Notes: generated by a model not told the origin, from the sequence alone. Positions 1-11,544 are shown, numbered from the stretch's first letter. The stretch is DNA of 33,701 nucleotides from Russula earlei (GCA_025769875.1 JAGFNK010000562.1:1-33701), one strand, 5' to 3'. Numbers and translations are program-made.

Positions 1-760
1 CAGAGCGAGATACAGCCCATCTCAACGCTCGTGACTGCTGAGCACTACCTCTTGATGTGTTTGCGCATGCGGCTGCTGTCAATCGCGTGCCCGCTGCATG
101 ATGCTGGCTCTGGCACTGGCAAGGGGCGGTGCGAGGGCGAGGTCTTTGTCTTCAACAATGGCAGCTTCATGTGTTGTGGCCTCTCGCAGGAGGACGCGAT
201 GCAGTTCAGGAGGGATGTGTTGTCGCCCGCAAAGGCTGAAGTTGGTTCCTTCGCTGAACCAGAGGTGGAGGAGCTGGAATTCGCCATGGACCATCACAGT
301 GCATAATTTGTGGGGCCTAATAAAACTCTCAACATGCTTGTTCAATCTTTTTTTCCTTGTTCCAATGCAGGAAGACGCAACTGCAGGGAGACCTGATCAT
401 CCTCAGGGATGGTCCACAACCTCCCCACCCGGAAAACCTTCTCGATTCGTGCCGCAGTCTGTGTCTCCCCAAGGGACGGTCCTGGCGCACTATGCGTTCT
501 CCCAAGCCCTGTCGCGCTCAACCGCTCTCTCTGCGCTCCAGGCTTCGCTTGAGGACTACCTCTCCTCTATGTCCTCACTCCCGCTGGCTCTAGAGAAGAC
601 AGGAAAACCAGGCATGAGCCGACGCACTCTTGTCAAGAAGCTGGGCGAGCTGCTGCGTTTCCACCTCCAGTCATCAGGATGTGACCAGGAACTCATGAGG
701 GGATTTTGTCACCGCGTTACAGCTCTCCGATCGACCTGCAGTTGTCGGCAATTGGGGATG
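1..760 (+). pseudogene. RMND1/Mrx10-like (DUF155) mitochondrial protein gene, partial and broken
   Basis: The left part (1-298, open from the window edge) reads PISTLVTAEHY and then GEVFVFNNGSFMCCGLSQED and VEELEFAMD, the core of the DUF155 family (yeast Mrx10/Rmd1, animal RMND1), whose members are membrane-anchored proteins tied to mitochondrial translation. A 72-bp intron with GT at 299 and ending in tgcag at 370 is likely. After it come TQLQGDLIIL in one frame and AHYAFSQALSRSTALSALQA and KKLGELLRFH in another, all typical of the family. The intron phases do not join these frames, so at least one, probably two, frameshifts exist. The usual C-terminus after LLRF (the NLNREN block and the terminal membrane segment) is missing by about 670. 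I therefore call a decayed or truncated host gene. Sequencing error is the alternative explanation for the frameshifts. Confidence 0.72.
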
Positions 761-869
761 CCCACATCTAACACTCGCATGCAACCAACATCAATTGTTA
801 CAATGTATCAATATATCTACTTATCTGAATTCCAGTATTGTGCTTGCTGCTTCAGTACACTTGGCAGGA

Positions 870-1111
870 TGTAGATGAAATTTTGAAATAAGACAGAATC
901 ATTTTGAGGGGCTGGTGTATGGCGGTTCAGAGTTCGAGATGAGACTTCAAAACTCACTCAACAACTGGACCAAAAGTAGAAATGGCCCAAATGGGATGGC
1001 TTGAATCGGCTCGAGCTGCAAGCCATGGCTTGGCTCAGTCTGGCTCACCCAATCTGGCCAAGCCATTGCTGAGCCGAACCGAGCTGAGCCAAGCCGAGCC
1101 GTGACAGCACT
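870..1111. repeat. Gene-free spacer with inverted GAGCC pentamer arrays
   Basis: No coding sequence is visible. Between 1027 and 1100 the DNA is a degenerate pentamer array: GGCTT/GGCTC units on the left and GAGCC units (GAGCC GAACC GAGCT GAGCC AAGCC GAGCC, 1071-1100) on the right. A perfect 12-bp inverted repeat, GGCTTGGCTCAG at 1027-1038 against 1084-1095, would let the block fold. It ends where the LTR C fragment begins. Confidence 0.6.
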
Positions 1112-1313
1112 AGCTATGTGGCTGCCATGTGATGATTACCCAATTAGGAAATGAGTGCCTGGTTGTGTCATAGTGCCTTTGCAATAGCGATATCTTGCAC
1201 CACAGGAGGAATAGCCCAAGAAACAAAAGTGTGTTGGCAATGCAAAGTGAGAGAGGCCTCTCTTGAGTGAAATAGGATAATATATGGCCAGGATCTGGCC
1301 TTGGTTTGTAACA
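1112..1313 (-). mobile_element. Truncated LTR, family C (start of U3 only)
   Basis: This piece matches the TGTTA-beginning end of the complete C LTRs found at 11281, 16469, 24276 and 25429. On the minus strand it starts TGTTACAAACC at 1313 and stops matching near 1112. Only about 200 of the usual 830 bp remain. It abuts the pogo transposase reading frame directly at 1314, so it truncates that gene. No target-site duplication can be seen because the other end is lost. Confidence 0.8.
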
Positions 1314-1453
1314 TGTAGAAATTTCAGCCCCAGTGTCCTGAAGAACTTGATTGCATTGACATGCCATTGCAGTTACAAGAGGCCCAAAGACACCAACATC
1401 AAGGGGTTGTAGCCAATGAGTTGTGTGGGCAGGGAGGCAGAAAATATGGATGT

Positions 1454-1947
1454 TGTCACAAGAACTGGTACATCGGACCGGACTGGCAACCAGGCAAGCC
1501 TACCCAGACATGTCTCATGTTTCCCACACATTTCTATGACTCATTCAGCCTCGCATGTACCATACATCTCCTGTGTGTTCTAGTACAATCGCCTCATTGC
1601 TACCTCATGAATACTATTTGATATAGTATTCTGTATGTATATAAGACTGTTGATTGATGAGAACAAGCCTCAAGCTTGTTCTCCTGTGAATACCACTGGA
1701 TTCTCACCTCAGATCTTGTAGGCTTGCAAGTAATCAAGCAATCATCTCGAACATCCTCTTGAATCTCTTAAGTCTTTGAACGTGAAGACTTATCCTCTAC
1801 CTTTCTCTTCTGTGGTATGCATCTGCCTTGGCAGTATCGTCACCAAGATCCCCAAACCTTGCGAGAACTTCTTGTTCTTGCTCGACTCAGTGTGCATGAC
1901 TTGCACATGAACCGATTAGTCAGCGACACCGCCCCCAGTTGGTGACA
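1454..1947 (+). mobile_element. Solo LTR, family E, 494 bp, TSD GATGT
   Basis: The sequence begins TGTCACAAGAACTGG and ends GTTGGTGACA, with TGTCAC/GTGACA inverted ends. It is flanked by the direct repeat GATGT (1449-1453 and 1948-1952). TATATAAG at 1638-1645 gives the plus orientation. A perfect hairpin (GAGAACAAGC, loop CTCAA, GCTTGTTCTC) lies at 1659-1683. A TGACTCA motif is at 1537-1543. The insertion site is inside the pogo transposase, and excision restores that reading frame, which strongly supports these boundaries. No internal region is present. Confidence 0.9.
1638..1683 (+). promoter_or_regulatory. TATA box and start-site hairpin of LTR E
   Basis: TATATAAG at 1638-1645 is followed 21 nt after its first base by a 10-bp perfect stem with a 5-nt loop (1659-1683). 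Transcription from such a TATA box would be expected to start around or just before the stem, so the hairpin would lie at the 5' end of the RNA. Confidence 0.6.
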
Positions 1948-2865
1948 GATGTTGTGGGAGAAGAGGGCAAGCTGGTGGATTTCCTCTGTGATGTGCAAAC
2001 CATGCCCATCAAAGATGAGAAGAGTTTGTTTTTTGGATGTGTTCTTTGCTGTTTTCTGGGGGATGAAGCACTTCTTGAACCATTGTGTGCAGAGAAACTC
2101 ATCAGTCCAGCCATTGGGTGATACCAAAACACTGCATATGGGAAATGGTGAGTTTTGTTGCAAGCACAAGCAATGATGATCATGCCTTGACTCACTTGAT
2201 CTTCAGATCAACTTCCAGCCAGCCCTTATGAAACTGCTTTCCAGGGAACACAAACCCTGGTTTAATGGCATCTCCTGTTGCATTGATGCATTCAATGATT
2301 GTAACAAGCTCTAGGTTCCCACTTCATTGATGATAACATGGTCATTTATTTCATGGCACAAAGTACTTTTCAGCTGAGACCTTCCTCCCTCCTCTCTGCT
2401 GACAACCCTTCTCATCCATGTTCCAGACATTCTCCCAAGGGATATCAAGGTCATGAAGAACCTTTTCAAGAAGTGTGAAGTGATTTGTGACAGTCATGTG
2501 GTTGAAACATTGGGCACATTTTGGATCAAGGCCTGAGGGCTTCCCAAGTTTAAGGCTTGGGTGTCAAGCAAGGAACCTGGCAATCCACTGTTTGCCTGGC
2601 CTGATGCAACCACCTGTGATGTCCTGGACCTTCTTTTGCAGTGTCTGTTTGCTGAGAGGTACACTTTGGTTACTGAGTTTGTTGAGCCATTCAACAATGA
2701 TGCATTCCTGTATGATGCTAAGGCTTCATTGGAACTTGTGGGCCTAGTGTGCATTCTGATGTAGTCTCTTAATCCTGTTTTGCAGTGTGAAATAGGATAC
2801 TTTGAAGTTGAATGCAGTTTGCTGAATGGAGAGGTGGTTGTGAGAAAGAAGAGTGTGCTGAGAAT

Positions 2866-2960
2866 TGAAGCGAGCCACCATAGGGCATGCAAGGTCCTTG
2901 GGACTTGATCCAAGGGTGGGAAAGAACTGGGTTCAACCAAGAGTTGGGCTGTTCCTTGGG
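2866..2960 (-). mobile_element. 5' leader fragment of a second family A Gypsy element
   Basis: These 95 bp match 12471-12565, the sequence that lies next to the right LTR of element A on its internal side; the differences are nearly all transitions. In the left copy the same stretch would adjoin the left LTR A at 3928 if the solo LTR B (2961-3922) were removed. So the left LTR has internal leader on its outer side, as in a tandem pair of elements that share an LTR. The rest of that second element is gone at the junction with pogo DNA. Confidence 0.75.
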
Positions 2961-3922
2961 TGTCAAGACTCACTGTTGAACTATCCAGTTCAAGAGCGAG
3001 GGATAAGCTCGAAGACGAGTCGATAGACATCCAAGACCGCGTGGGCAAGGAGTAGAGTCCAGAGTAGTAACAAATACCAGAGAGGTACTGTTACTGTGAG
3101 AGTAGAGCAATCACGCAGAGAAGAGGCCAGGATAGTCACAAGGGGACAGTCCTTAAAGGAGTATCCCAGGGATGGAGAGTGCCGTAAACAAATGGACAGT
3201 CTGAGGACTGTCCGCTACTTTATTGAGTGCTTATATACTACAAGAGAACTGCTAAATAGGGAACAAGTCATAATCTTGTTATCAAGCACAATAGAGTGAT
3301 GAGTAAGAAGTCGGAGGACGCTTACTGAGCATGCTCAGTCATGCTCAGTAAGCTGCTGAGTAAGAAGGCTTCTCTTGATGAGTCAGAGCTTCCATTGTCC
3401 ACGTGTTCACTGCTTTAGTGCACATGCGAGCACCTGATTCATTTCCTGTTAGTTAGTTTAGGGCTGGTCATTTGAGGACTTGTAGTTTGGTTAGGGAATA
3501 GTGTTATCTTATAAGGCCCTTATATAGTTCTATTAGGGTCCCTAGAGTCGACCCTAATACTTCTATTAAGGTCCTTAGTATTGCCTTATAGTTCGTTCTT
3601 TAGTTATTAGAGTTGGTCTAATAACGCGTTGTAGGGCCTTTGATACTAGGTTAGTGCCTATTGTAGAGCTCCTAGGGTCGTTCCAAAGGGTCCTTAGGAA
3701 GGCCCTAATATTGTCTTTTGTTGCTAGAAGGGTTGCCTTTAAGTGGGGCTTGCTGTATGTCGATTGTGCCAAGAATCGCTCGTGCAACAATGCGCGCGCA
3801 ATATTGTGGACACCTCTACTCACCCCTTTTGCTCATGTGAACAGGGTGACACCATAGAGGCTGGGTTTCCTCCTATAAGGAAGGGTCCTTCAAGGGCCCT
3901 CTCTGGAGAATGGTTCATGACA
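2961..3922 (-). mobile_element. Solo LTR, family B, 962 bp, TSD TTGGG
   Basis: The plus strand begins TGTCAAGACTCAC and ends GGTTCATGACA, with TTGGG duplicated at 2956-2960 and 3923-3927. TATA boxes read on the minus strand (TATATAAG starting at 3237; another TATATAAGG near 3525), so the LTR is in minus orientation. A perfect hairpin (GGACAGTC, loop TGAG, GACTGTCC) is at 3194-3213. A palindrome ACTGAGCATGCTCAGT is at 3324-3339. Its ends and its TATA/hairpin block resemble family C, so B and C are probably related. A second, truncated copy in the opposite orientation starts at 23762. Confidence 0.88.
3194..3237 (-). promoter_or_regulatory. TATA box and start-site hairpin of LTR B
   Basis: On the minus strand TATATAAG begins at 3237. 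The first base of an 8-bp perfect stem (GGACAGTC / GACTGTCC, 4-nt loop) follows 24 nt later at 3213 and the hairpin ends at 3194. Confidence 0.55.
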
Positions 3923-3927
3923 TTGGG

Positions 3928-4882
3928 TGTATGTGTTGGATGCTCCGCATGCACAAAGAGCAGTCAGGAATAATAGAGAACTTTGTTAAGCGAAGAGTTT
4001 GTTCTTTTATTCTGGACACACAAAGAGGCAAGGAGGGGAGCAGAGGACTGCACAGAGCTGAACTGGTATTCAAGACAGTAGCTACTGTCTATATTGTAGG
4101 AAGGACAAGTGGGACGTTGGGTAATCAAAGGAGCAGAGGACACCAAATATGAGATGAAACAAACCAAGAGTAGGTGAGTATGATGTTGTGATGGAATGTG
4201 AACCACAGCCGATGTGTAAGACAATCTACACTAATCGGAATGAGGAAAGAGTTTAGCGAAATCGGAGAGTAAGTAAATGAAGCAGGATAGAAATTCATAG
4301 CAGTACAGTATATCAGTCAAAAGCATACCAAAAGCCTATTCCTCTGACTGCAATTCTGTGAGCACAGGGTGGCATGACAATGACAACAGGGCGAGGCGCT
4401 GTGGGCAGTGAGCCCTCAGGTAAAGCAGTGATGATGACAATGAACATGTCATCTGGGTCAGTGTGTTGACTCATGATGGAGGCGAGGACGATAATGATAG
4501 AGGAGGTGAGAGTGAGATGAAAGGGAGTTGTCGAGGGGCAAGAGCGTGATGACAAAGGGATGGGGAGTATGATGCAGGTGGAGGAGACTAGGGCAGAGGG
4601 GATGGATGACAACAAAGGAGGGTGTGACATGGGCGAATGGTGATGATGTTGTGCCATAGGTCAATCCTTGGAGGAGCCAAGCTCTGACTCCAAGACTGAC
4701 AAGGGAGGCATTGAGCGGCAAGGTGAGTGATGTCGGAGGCAATTGAACTGAGCCATTGTCACTGTTTCTGGGTGTAGAGTGAGTGACGCAAGAGAATGAT
4801 GTCAAAAGGGGAACGCAAGATGGAGGGAGAAAGAGGGAGGAAGGAGTGATGATAGTTGGAAGGAGTGGGACAAGGGATGAAA

Positions 4883-4950
<68 letters not shown>

Positions 4951-5021
4951 AAGTGTGGGAGGTGCAAGGTGCTGGTATGAGTCACATGAGTTTTTGGGTC
5001 AGTGGACTCACACACCTTACA
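3928..5021 (-). mobile_element. 3' LTR of element A (1094 bp)
   Basis: On the plus strand it begins TGTATGTGTTGG and ends CACACCTTACA, collinear with 12566-13619. It contains a (GA)30 microsatellite at 4886-4945, the main reason it is 40 bp longer than its partner. The TATA box seen in the right copy is lost here by a 4-bp deletion, while the adjoining palindrome AGACAGTAGCTACTGTCT is kept. The GA tract yields spurious Ser-Leu and Arg-Glu reading frames. Confidence 0.88.
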
Positions 5022-5061
5022 CCTCCTGGGGGGTTAAAATTTGACCGTCCCCAGTCAATCT

Positions 5062-8000
5062 TCATTTTTGGATAAAGATGTCATCGTCATCCATGTCTGT
5101 AGTGTCATTGTCGTGAATGGCCTCTGGCTCCAGAATTTGTGTGACTGAGATGGAAGATGATGAGTGCGCAAAATAAAGGATCATGTGAAATGCGGCATAG
5201 TGCAATTTTGAGACTGCTCCATCCAGCTCTGCTAAGTGATATGCGCCGTGTTGAGTCCTCTTGAGCATGACCATAGGGCCAAAGTAGCGAGGCCTGGTCT
5301 TGTTCTTCATTGCCACATCTGAACCTGCGCTCCACACCAATACTAAGTCTCCAAGCTCAAACTTGTAAGAGAGGATGGAGTTCTGGAACTCCTGCTCAAA
5401 TTGTTGTACTGATGCAAGTCAACTTTTAAGCACCTTCTCATGGATAGCAGCGAGGTCAGCCTTGCGCATTTCCAGCTGATGGGCGCGCATTGCAAAAAGG
5501 TTGGCAGTGCTCATGGGCTTTGTGAGCTCAGGTATGAGGAAGGTGGCCAGTGTGATGTTGAAAGGAAGCAGAGGCTCAACTCCATGTGCCATGTAGAAGG
5601 GGGAGTGTCTGGTGGACTTATGTATGGTGGCGTGATCAGCCCAGAACACATGAGGTGCACATGTGGGCCATTTGGACATATCGCCTTCACATGCTTTGAC
5701 TAGGGCTTCTCAAATGGTGCAGTGCTGTTGCTCAACAACGCTGTTAGCATGCAAGTTGTAGGGTGAGATGTGAATGTGGGGGACTCCATACTTGTCCGAG
5801 AGCCAGTCGAGTGCTGCAACGTAAGGTGTGCCATTGTCCGACATGATCTCCTCTACTGCACCCCATTGGCACAGAACTTCTTCGAACAAAAAGGAGCCCA
5901 GGGTATGTCCAGTCTCCATGTGCAAGGCATGCCATTCTGGCCATGCAGTAAGCAAACAGTGTGCCTGTGTGATGTACCAATATCTGGATGCATGAGGCAT
6001 GACCATCATGTCCATGTAGAGTTTACAAAAGAGGGGAGCAGGGGGCAAGACGGTAGGTGGAATATGTAACTTTTTAGTTGGACAGATCTGGCACTGGTGG
6101 CAGGTATTGATGTACCACCTGATGTCCTGCTCGAGGGATGGCCACCAGAAGCGGTCCAGCAAGGCATGTCACATGGAATAAACTCCTTTGTGGCTGAGGC
6201 CATCATGAGTGTCATGAAGGAGGGGAAGGTGTTGGGCGGGTGCGATGTATAACTGGTGGCGACGTTGGTACTGCAAGTGCCAGAGTCATCCATTGAAGAG
6301 AATAAAGTGCTTCCCCGCCAGAGAAGGTGGGCAGTAGCTGCATTGTTGAGATTGTTGGGAATTTGGAGAGTGGAAAGGTATTGTAGAACGGACTTGATTG
6401 TGTCATCCACTTTGTGCAATTTCTTGCTCGTGGGGATAGTGGTGGTGTCAGTGTGTGGACTAGTGGCAGATGGTTTTTTGCTGAGAGCCCATACTGTGAA
6501 AGGAGCTAGCTTGGAGGGGTGCCCCTGGGTCCAGCTGTCGGGCCAAACTCCAAGGGACAGAGCCCTGTTGATCCACTCCTCTGGATCGTCTTCTTCGTCT
6601 TTGTTGCTGGCAGGCTCGTGTTGTGACAAGCTGTTGGGCCCATAGTGTTTGGATGTGGGGATGTGGGCTAACTCAAAGTTGAAGAGCTTGATAGCAGCAA
6701 TCCAGCGATTGACTGTGGCATTTGGTTGGATGTTGGGATTCTTGAGCATGCTGCAAATGAATTGTGCATCCATTTCGACGACAAGTCATGGTACGCCTAC
6801 AAGGTGGAAGTGCAGCGCATGGAATAAGCCATAAAGCTCAAGTTTCACCTGAGAGTATCTGCTCTCACACTTGTTCCAGGTGATGGAACCGAAGCACATG
6901 GGTCTTTGTTGGCCATCTGGACAGTCCTGGGTGAGGATCCACCTGACTCCTCTCCAAGATGAGTCAATTGCAAGGTAAATGGCAAGGTTAGTGGAGTAAT
7001 TGATGGAGATTAAGGCTGGGAATGTAATGATAGCTTCTTTAATGAGGTGCATGGCCTTGGCGTGCTCCTCCTGCCAGTTGAAGGTGACTCCTTTGTGGGT
7101 GAGATGAATGAGAGGTCTTGCAATGGCAGCATAATTGTGGATCCAAATCCGCATGCACCTGGCCGTGCCTAGGAATGCATGTACATTGCTCAGGGTTTTG
7201 CACAGTGGCCAGTCATTGATCTTGGAGATTTTGGAATTGTTGGGCATGTGGCCCTTGTAGGTGCATTTGTGCCTGAGTATGATGACTTTGGGCACTGCGA
7301 CGAAGAGTTTCTTGGCAGAAACAGTGGCTCTGGCAGCTTGGAGTTGGTGAAGAATCCTGTGAATGTCTTTAAGGTGCTGCCAGATAAAAAGATGGATCCC
7401 CGGGTTCTCAGGGATTGTGGTGAAGCCACCACTGGGGTTCTCAAAGTGTGAAACTGGCCCCTTGATGCTGCAGTCATCCATGTAGGGCCAGGCGGTATGG
7501 GGAATCTCAGGCTCGAGAATGAAGGTCACATCTTCGTGGAAAATTGCACCAGCATTGGTCCAACCCTGTGGAAAGCAAGTCAGTCTCAAGGCACCTATGG
7601 GAGACTGGATGGTGGTGTAATTGCATGAAGCAATGTCAAGCATGCGGTGGTCATAACTGACAAACAGGTTGAGCATCATGTGGCACAAGTGGCCTGCCAT
7701 CAACTCAATGAGCTGGTCAGTCAGTGGGGGCATGCCTGAGTTATGAATGGTTACTGCATTAAGCAGCTGTAAGTCGTGGACAAGGCACAGGGTGCCATTC
7801 TTCTTTTTGACGCAAAAAAAAGCAGAACAGTAGGATGCATTGGAGTGCTCATATACTCTGGCCACTAGTTTGTCTTTGAAATTTTGATGACATCGCTAAG
7901 GATGCCTGGTGGAATAGGAATGTTCTTGTGTGCCCATGGAATGTGCTTGACCATGGGGATTTTGATGGGCAATAAGTAATCGTCCTGAAACCTGCCCTTC

Positions 8001-8278
8001 TTGTCTTTGGTTCAAGCAAGGCCAGGCTTGTTAACTTGGAGGATATACTGCAGCAGTTTCAATTCTTCTGACCAGAGGAATTTGAACCTGTTAAGGTCCA
8101 ACTCGTTAAGGTGTTCGCTCATGAGACACACTCCAGGTTTGAAGTTGGGAGATGTGGTGGGAAGTGGAGAAAGGGAGAGGAGGGGGTCCTCGGGGATGTG
8201 GCGGATGTTGTGGTAGTCTTCAGGCAAGGAGGTGGGGATGGGGTGCACCTTCCTGGTGACTTTCTTGTAGGTGGCCAT
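5062..8278 (-). pseudogene. Element A pol: PR-RT linker, reverse transcriptase, RNase H, integrase
   Basis: Read from 8278 downwards: a linker (EDPLLSLSPLPT, DLNRFKFLWSEELKLL), then IPIPPGILSDV, RT (YCSAFFCVKKKNGTL, PQGWTNAGAIFHEDVTFIL, PYMDDCSIKGP, ENPGIHLFIWQHL, KCTYKGHMP), RNase H (DSSWRG, CFGSITWNKCESRYSQVKLE, MDAQFICSMLKNPNIQPN), and integrase with an H2C2 finger (HDTHDGLSHKGV ... CHQCQIC) and D-D-E core (YMDMMVMP, SDNGTP, NSVVEQQH). The C-terminus is RPRYFGPMVMLKRTQ and LDGAVSKLHYAAF, ending near 5062. The RT motif A aspartate is Asn here (AAC at 7668-7670), while the YMDD box is intact. Frames change near 7865, 6780, 6200, 5700 and 5400, and stops include TGA for Trp near 8012. The element cannot move on its own. 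Confidence 0.9.
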
Positions 8279-11200
8279 GAGGGTTCATTTGTCAGGGTTG
8301 GGTGGGGATGGGGAACTGGTGATGGGCAGAGAGGGAGTGTTATTAGTATTGGAGACAAGGATGATGTAACTCATGGGCCCTGAGACAACCCTGATGCTTC
8401 TGACATGTGACTAGGTGGGGCCTGGAAGGTACAACAATGTGGTGTGAAGGATTGTGTGGATTGCAAATTGATAGCTCAACTTTCCCATTGGGGAAGTCCT
8501 TGAGTCAACTAAGGAGGAGTTGTTGGAACAGGCGGCCAAGCAATAGGTGCATGGGCATGTGCTCAACCATGTATGTGTGATGAGTGAAGGATATGTCCCT
8601 GATCTGCATGGGGAGGTTCTCTGTGCAGCCTACCGTCCAACTAGTGAGCCCATTGGCGCTCTCCATTGTGAGGCATTGCCCATAATTGATCTGGGCATTG
8701 ATTTTGTGGGCTAGGTCCTGTCTGATGACCATGATCTGTGAGCTGGGATCAATTACCCCTGGCTCAGAGATGTCTGGAGTGAAAGTGATATTGACTTCCT
8801 GGAGAGGAAGGGAGTACTCTGGTTCTGGAGTGGTGAACAACATGAGTGAAAGGGGAGAGGTGAACAGAGCAGACTGGTGTTCCGCATTGAGAGTCAGCTC
8901 ACAGCAGCCCACCTTGATGCGGTGGACTTTAAGGAGGTCTGCCATATCCTTGCAAATTGAAGGACTGGCCGCTAAGATGTGGGCAGGGGTGGTGTGTGAT
9001 AATTTGCCTTCAAGGAGCCATGCCATGAACTCATCTATGAGCCTTTGGTCCATGGTGGCTGAGAGATTGCGATATCGAGGAGTGGGCTTGGGAGGCTCAA
9101 TGCATGGAGCTGTGGGCTTCTCTACCTTCTTTGTGGGGAAGGCTGGTGGGGTTGGAGGCCTGTTCACTTTGGGAGGTGATGCTGGCATGACCATTGGCTC
9201 TGGTTCAGTCATGGGAGTCGCCTCTGGTAGCTTTGAAGGCTTTGCAAGACGTTTCTTCTTTTGTGCCACAAGAACCTGGAATATGTCAGTGGGGTCATCC
9301 TCAGAATCAGCTTCATCATCAGATCCATCCTCAGACGAGTCCTGTGTAGGGGGAGAATTTGTTAGCTCTGAAAAGTGGACAGTGGGCGCACTCCAAGTCT
9401 CAAAGGCCAGGGTCATGTGCGGTGGCATTTCGTGGATGAACACTGTTTGTGGAGCAGCGGCCACATTTGGGGGGTGTGCTGTGATCCAGGCGTCAATGCT
9501 GGCCTGAATCCCTTGGCCGGAACCATCATTAGGTACTGGCTTGCCATTTGGGAGGTGGATGTGGCTGTTACAAAGGACAGCATGCCTGGTGCGCATGTAC
9601 TCCTCAGCTGTGGTGCATGATTTGACTCAGTGCCCTGCTTGGTTACAGAAAGTGCAGCCATTGGGTCATGCATGCATCCAGAAGAAGGTGTTTGGGTCAT
9701 TGGAGGCGTTCAGAGGTACCTGAGGCACCATGTTGGGCTGGAATGGCCACGGTTGCCTGTTGGTGGTTGGAGGCATGGCTGAGGGTGCTTGGTAGGCATA
9801 TGCCACCGGTTGCATGGCTGTTTTGAATGAGGAAGTTGGAATCTGTGACCAAAGTGAGTCAGCTGAGTAATAGGATGATGGAGCAGGTGATGGGGAAAGA
9901 ATCTCGGGTTTAGGTAGAATCTGTGCAATTTCGGGGAACCACCACAGACACTGAGTGTAAGTGGCAATGTATGTCATGTCTTGAACCGTCGTTCTGCACA
10001 TCTGGTGGATCAACTCTCTGAGCTCCCAGTCTTTGTCTGTTTTGGTGGGCTTGGGGTTGGGGATTTGGACTGTTCTTGTAACAGATTCTGGCTGTCAAGC
10101 AGTGCTGTGTAGGATATGGTCATCGCGGGGGGGATCTAAGAGAGGATCAGTATCTGAAAACCTTTGATTGCGCTTGTGACCATAATTTTCCCAGTCATGG
10201 TCTTGCTGCTCATTGAAATGTCGGCGATCATGGTCATGGCCATTGTATGCATATTCATCGTCACATAGTCGTTGTTGTAGGGGTCAATAAAATTGGCTAT
10301 TAGAGAAATATCCTCTGGCAGCTTTGTATACGTCTTTGAGGTCATATGGTCACTCTGGAGGGTGGTTAGGTTTTAGGGAAAAAGTCTACTTGCGAGGATA
10401 TTGTGGTCTTTGGCATGCAAACCTTGGAAGAACTCCGAATTACATTCATTGTCTGTGATGCAGTTGGTGGCGTGCAGTGGATTACTGTGCTGTAAGAATT
10501 GTTGAAAATAGGAGATGACGTCTTCTTTGTTGCGCATGTGAGTTTGGGCAGATGTGTTGACAAAATCTTGCAGTGTTTGCTTCAAAAGGCAGCTGGTGGC
10601 TCCAATGTCCAGGTAGACCTTTTATAAGGCATTGCAGAAGATGGCCCAGTCTCTGGTAGTGTAGCCATCTAAAGTTTTCCAAAGGTCGCGAACAGTAGGT
10701 GGGACATACCAGGCTACCACCTGCACTTTCTGAGCATCATTGAGGCTGTGCCCTGTGGCGAGGGCTTTGAACTTGTGGAGGAAATCGATGAGGGAGTCCT
10801 TGAGTCTTCCTCTGAAGCGAGGGGCGTTGTCAGATTGCCAGCCCAGCATCTCTGTTGGCCTGTGTGCTGGGTTGGCCATAGGAGGTAATGGTTGGAACTG
10901 AGCTGGTTGTTGTTGGACTGGGATGGGTGGTGGGGCGAAAACTGGGACTGGAGCAGGAGCTGGTGCATTGGCCATGGTGGTGTGCGATGCTGGTACTTGT
11001 GTAGGTGCAGGGACTGAGGCTTGATTAGGTATCAATGGTGGCAGAGAAGGAGGAGTGGGCAGTGCTGGTAATGCAATAGTGGTGGAGGAAGTAGGCTGAG
11101 AAACTGATGGTGCTGGATATGAGGAAGACATGGAGTTCACTGAACTAGAAAGGGAGGTGGTTGGGATTGATGATATGTTAGGCGACATAAGGGAAGGTTG

Positions 11201-11544
11201 TGGGGATTCTTCAGGGGGTTCTGGCAACTGTGGTGAGCTTGTCGGAGAAGGTGGTGAGGAGTCTGTTGCTAGGGGGTCAATGTTACGAACCAAGGCCAAG
11301 TCCTGGCCGAGGATTGTCCTACTCTACTCAAGAAAGACCTCTCTCACTTTGCATTGCCGACTCCCTTCCATTTTCTGGGCTATCCCTCCTGTGGTACAAG
11401 ATATTGCTATTGCAAAGGCACTCTAACATGACCAGGCACCCGTTTCCTAATCGGGTAATCATCGCGTGGCAGCCACATGGCCACCCAGCCACCATTGACC
11501 CGAAACAGCAGCACAAACTCTTAGAAACTGTTGCATAAATCATC

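Larger units (their letters stand above)
1314..2865 (-). pseudogene. Pogo-like DDE transposase (CENP-B/HTH + DDE_1), decayed and split by an LTR
   Basis: Read on the minus strand from 2865 down, the frame shows a helix-turn-helix part (LQNRIKRLHQNAH, then LSIIQECIIVEWLNKLS), a CENP-B type second half (GKQWIARFLA), and the DDE domain: NVWNMDEKGC, NLELVTIIECI, GFVFPGKQFHKGW, GWTDEFLCTQWFKKCFIP, LLIFDGHG and HTTHWLQPLDVGVFGPL. All three catalytic acids (in NMDEKG, IFDGHG, PLDVGV) remain. A 64-bp intron (GTGAGT...CAG, 2132-2195) fits between DLKI and VSPNGW. The solo LTR at 1454-1947 interrupts it; removing that LTR and one GATGT copy joins HNI to HIFCLPAHTTHW in frame. Several stops are TGA where the family has Arg (2564-2566, 2342-2344, 2351-2353, 2324-2326). 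Both ends are truncated: the N-terminus by family A DNA at 2866, the C-terminus by LTR C at 1313. It cannot encode an active enzyme. Confidence 0.88.

Noticed and set aside
98..874. Single 258-residue plus-strand gene
   Set aside because: Only its middle part (AHYAFSQALSRST to GELLRFH) is protein-like. The first third overlaps the real exon in another frame and runs through the intron, so it is not one gene.
2494..3048. 184-residue minus-strand frame
   Set aside because: It crosses from LTR B through family A leader into pogo DNA in a frame different from the transposase frame; it is an accidental chimera.
4458..5015. 185-residue frame with a long Ser-Leu run
   Set aside because: It is produced by the GA microsatellite and lies within a non-coding LTR; the paired LTR does not keep the frame.
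8686..9507. 273-residue plus-strand open frame
   Set aside because: It lies antisense to the gag-protease frame of element A, which has recognisable domains; the plus frame shows no family and is a compositional shadow.
11200..11538. Recurring TQERPLSLCIA reading frame
   Set aside because: It recurs at 1110, 17040 and 24847 only because the C LTR is repeated. It starts outside or at the LTR edge in different contexts, so it is LTR U3 sequence and not a conserved gene.
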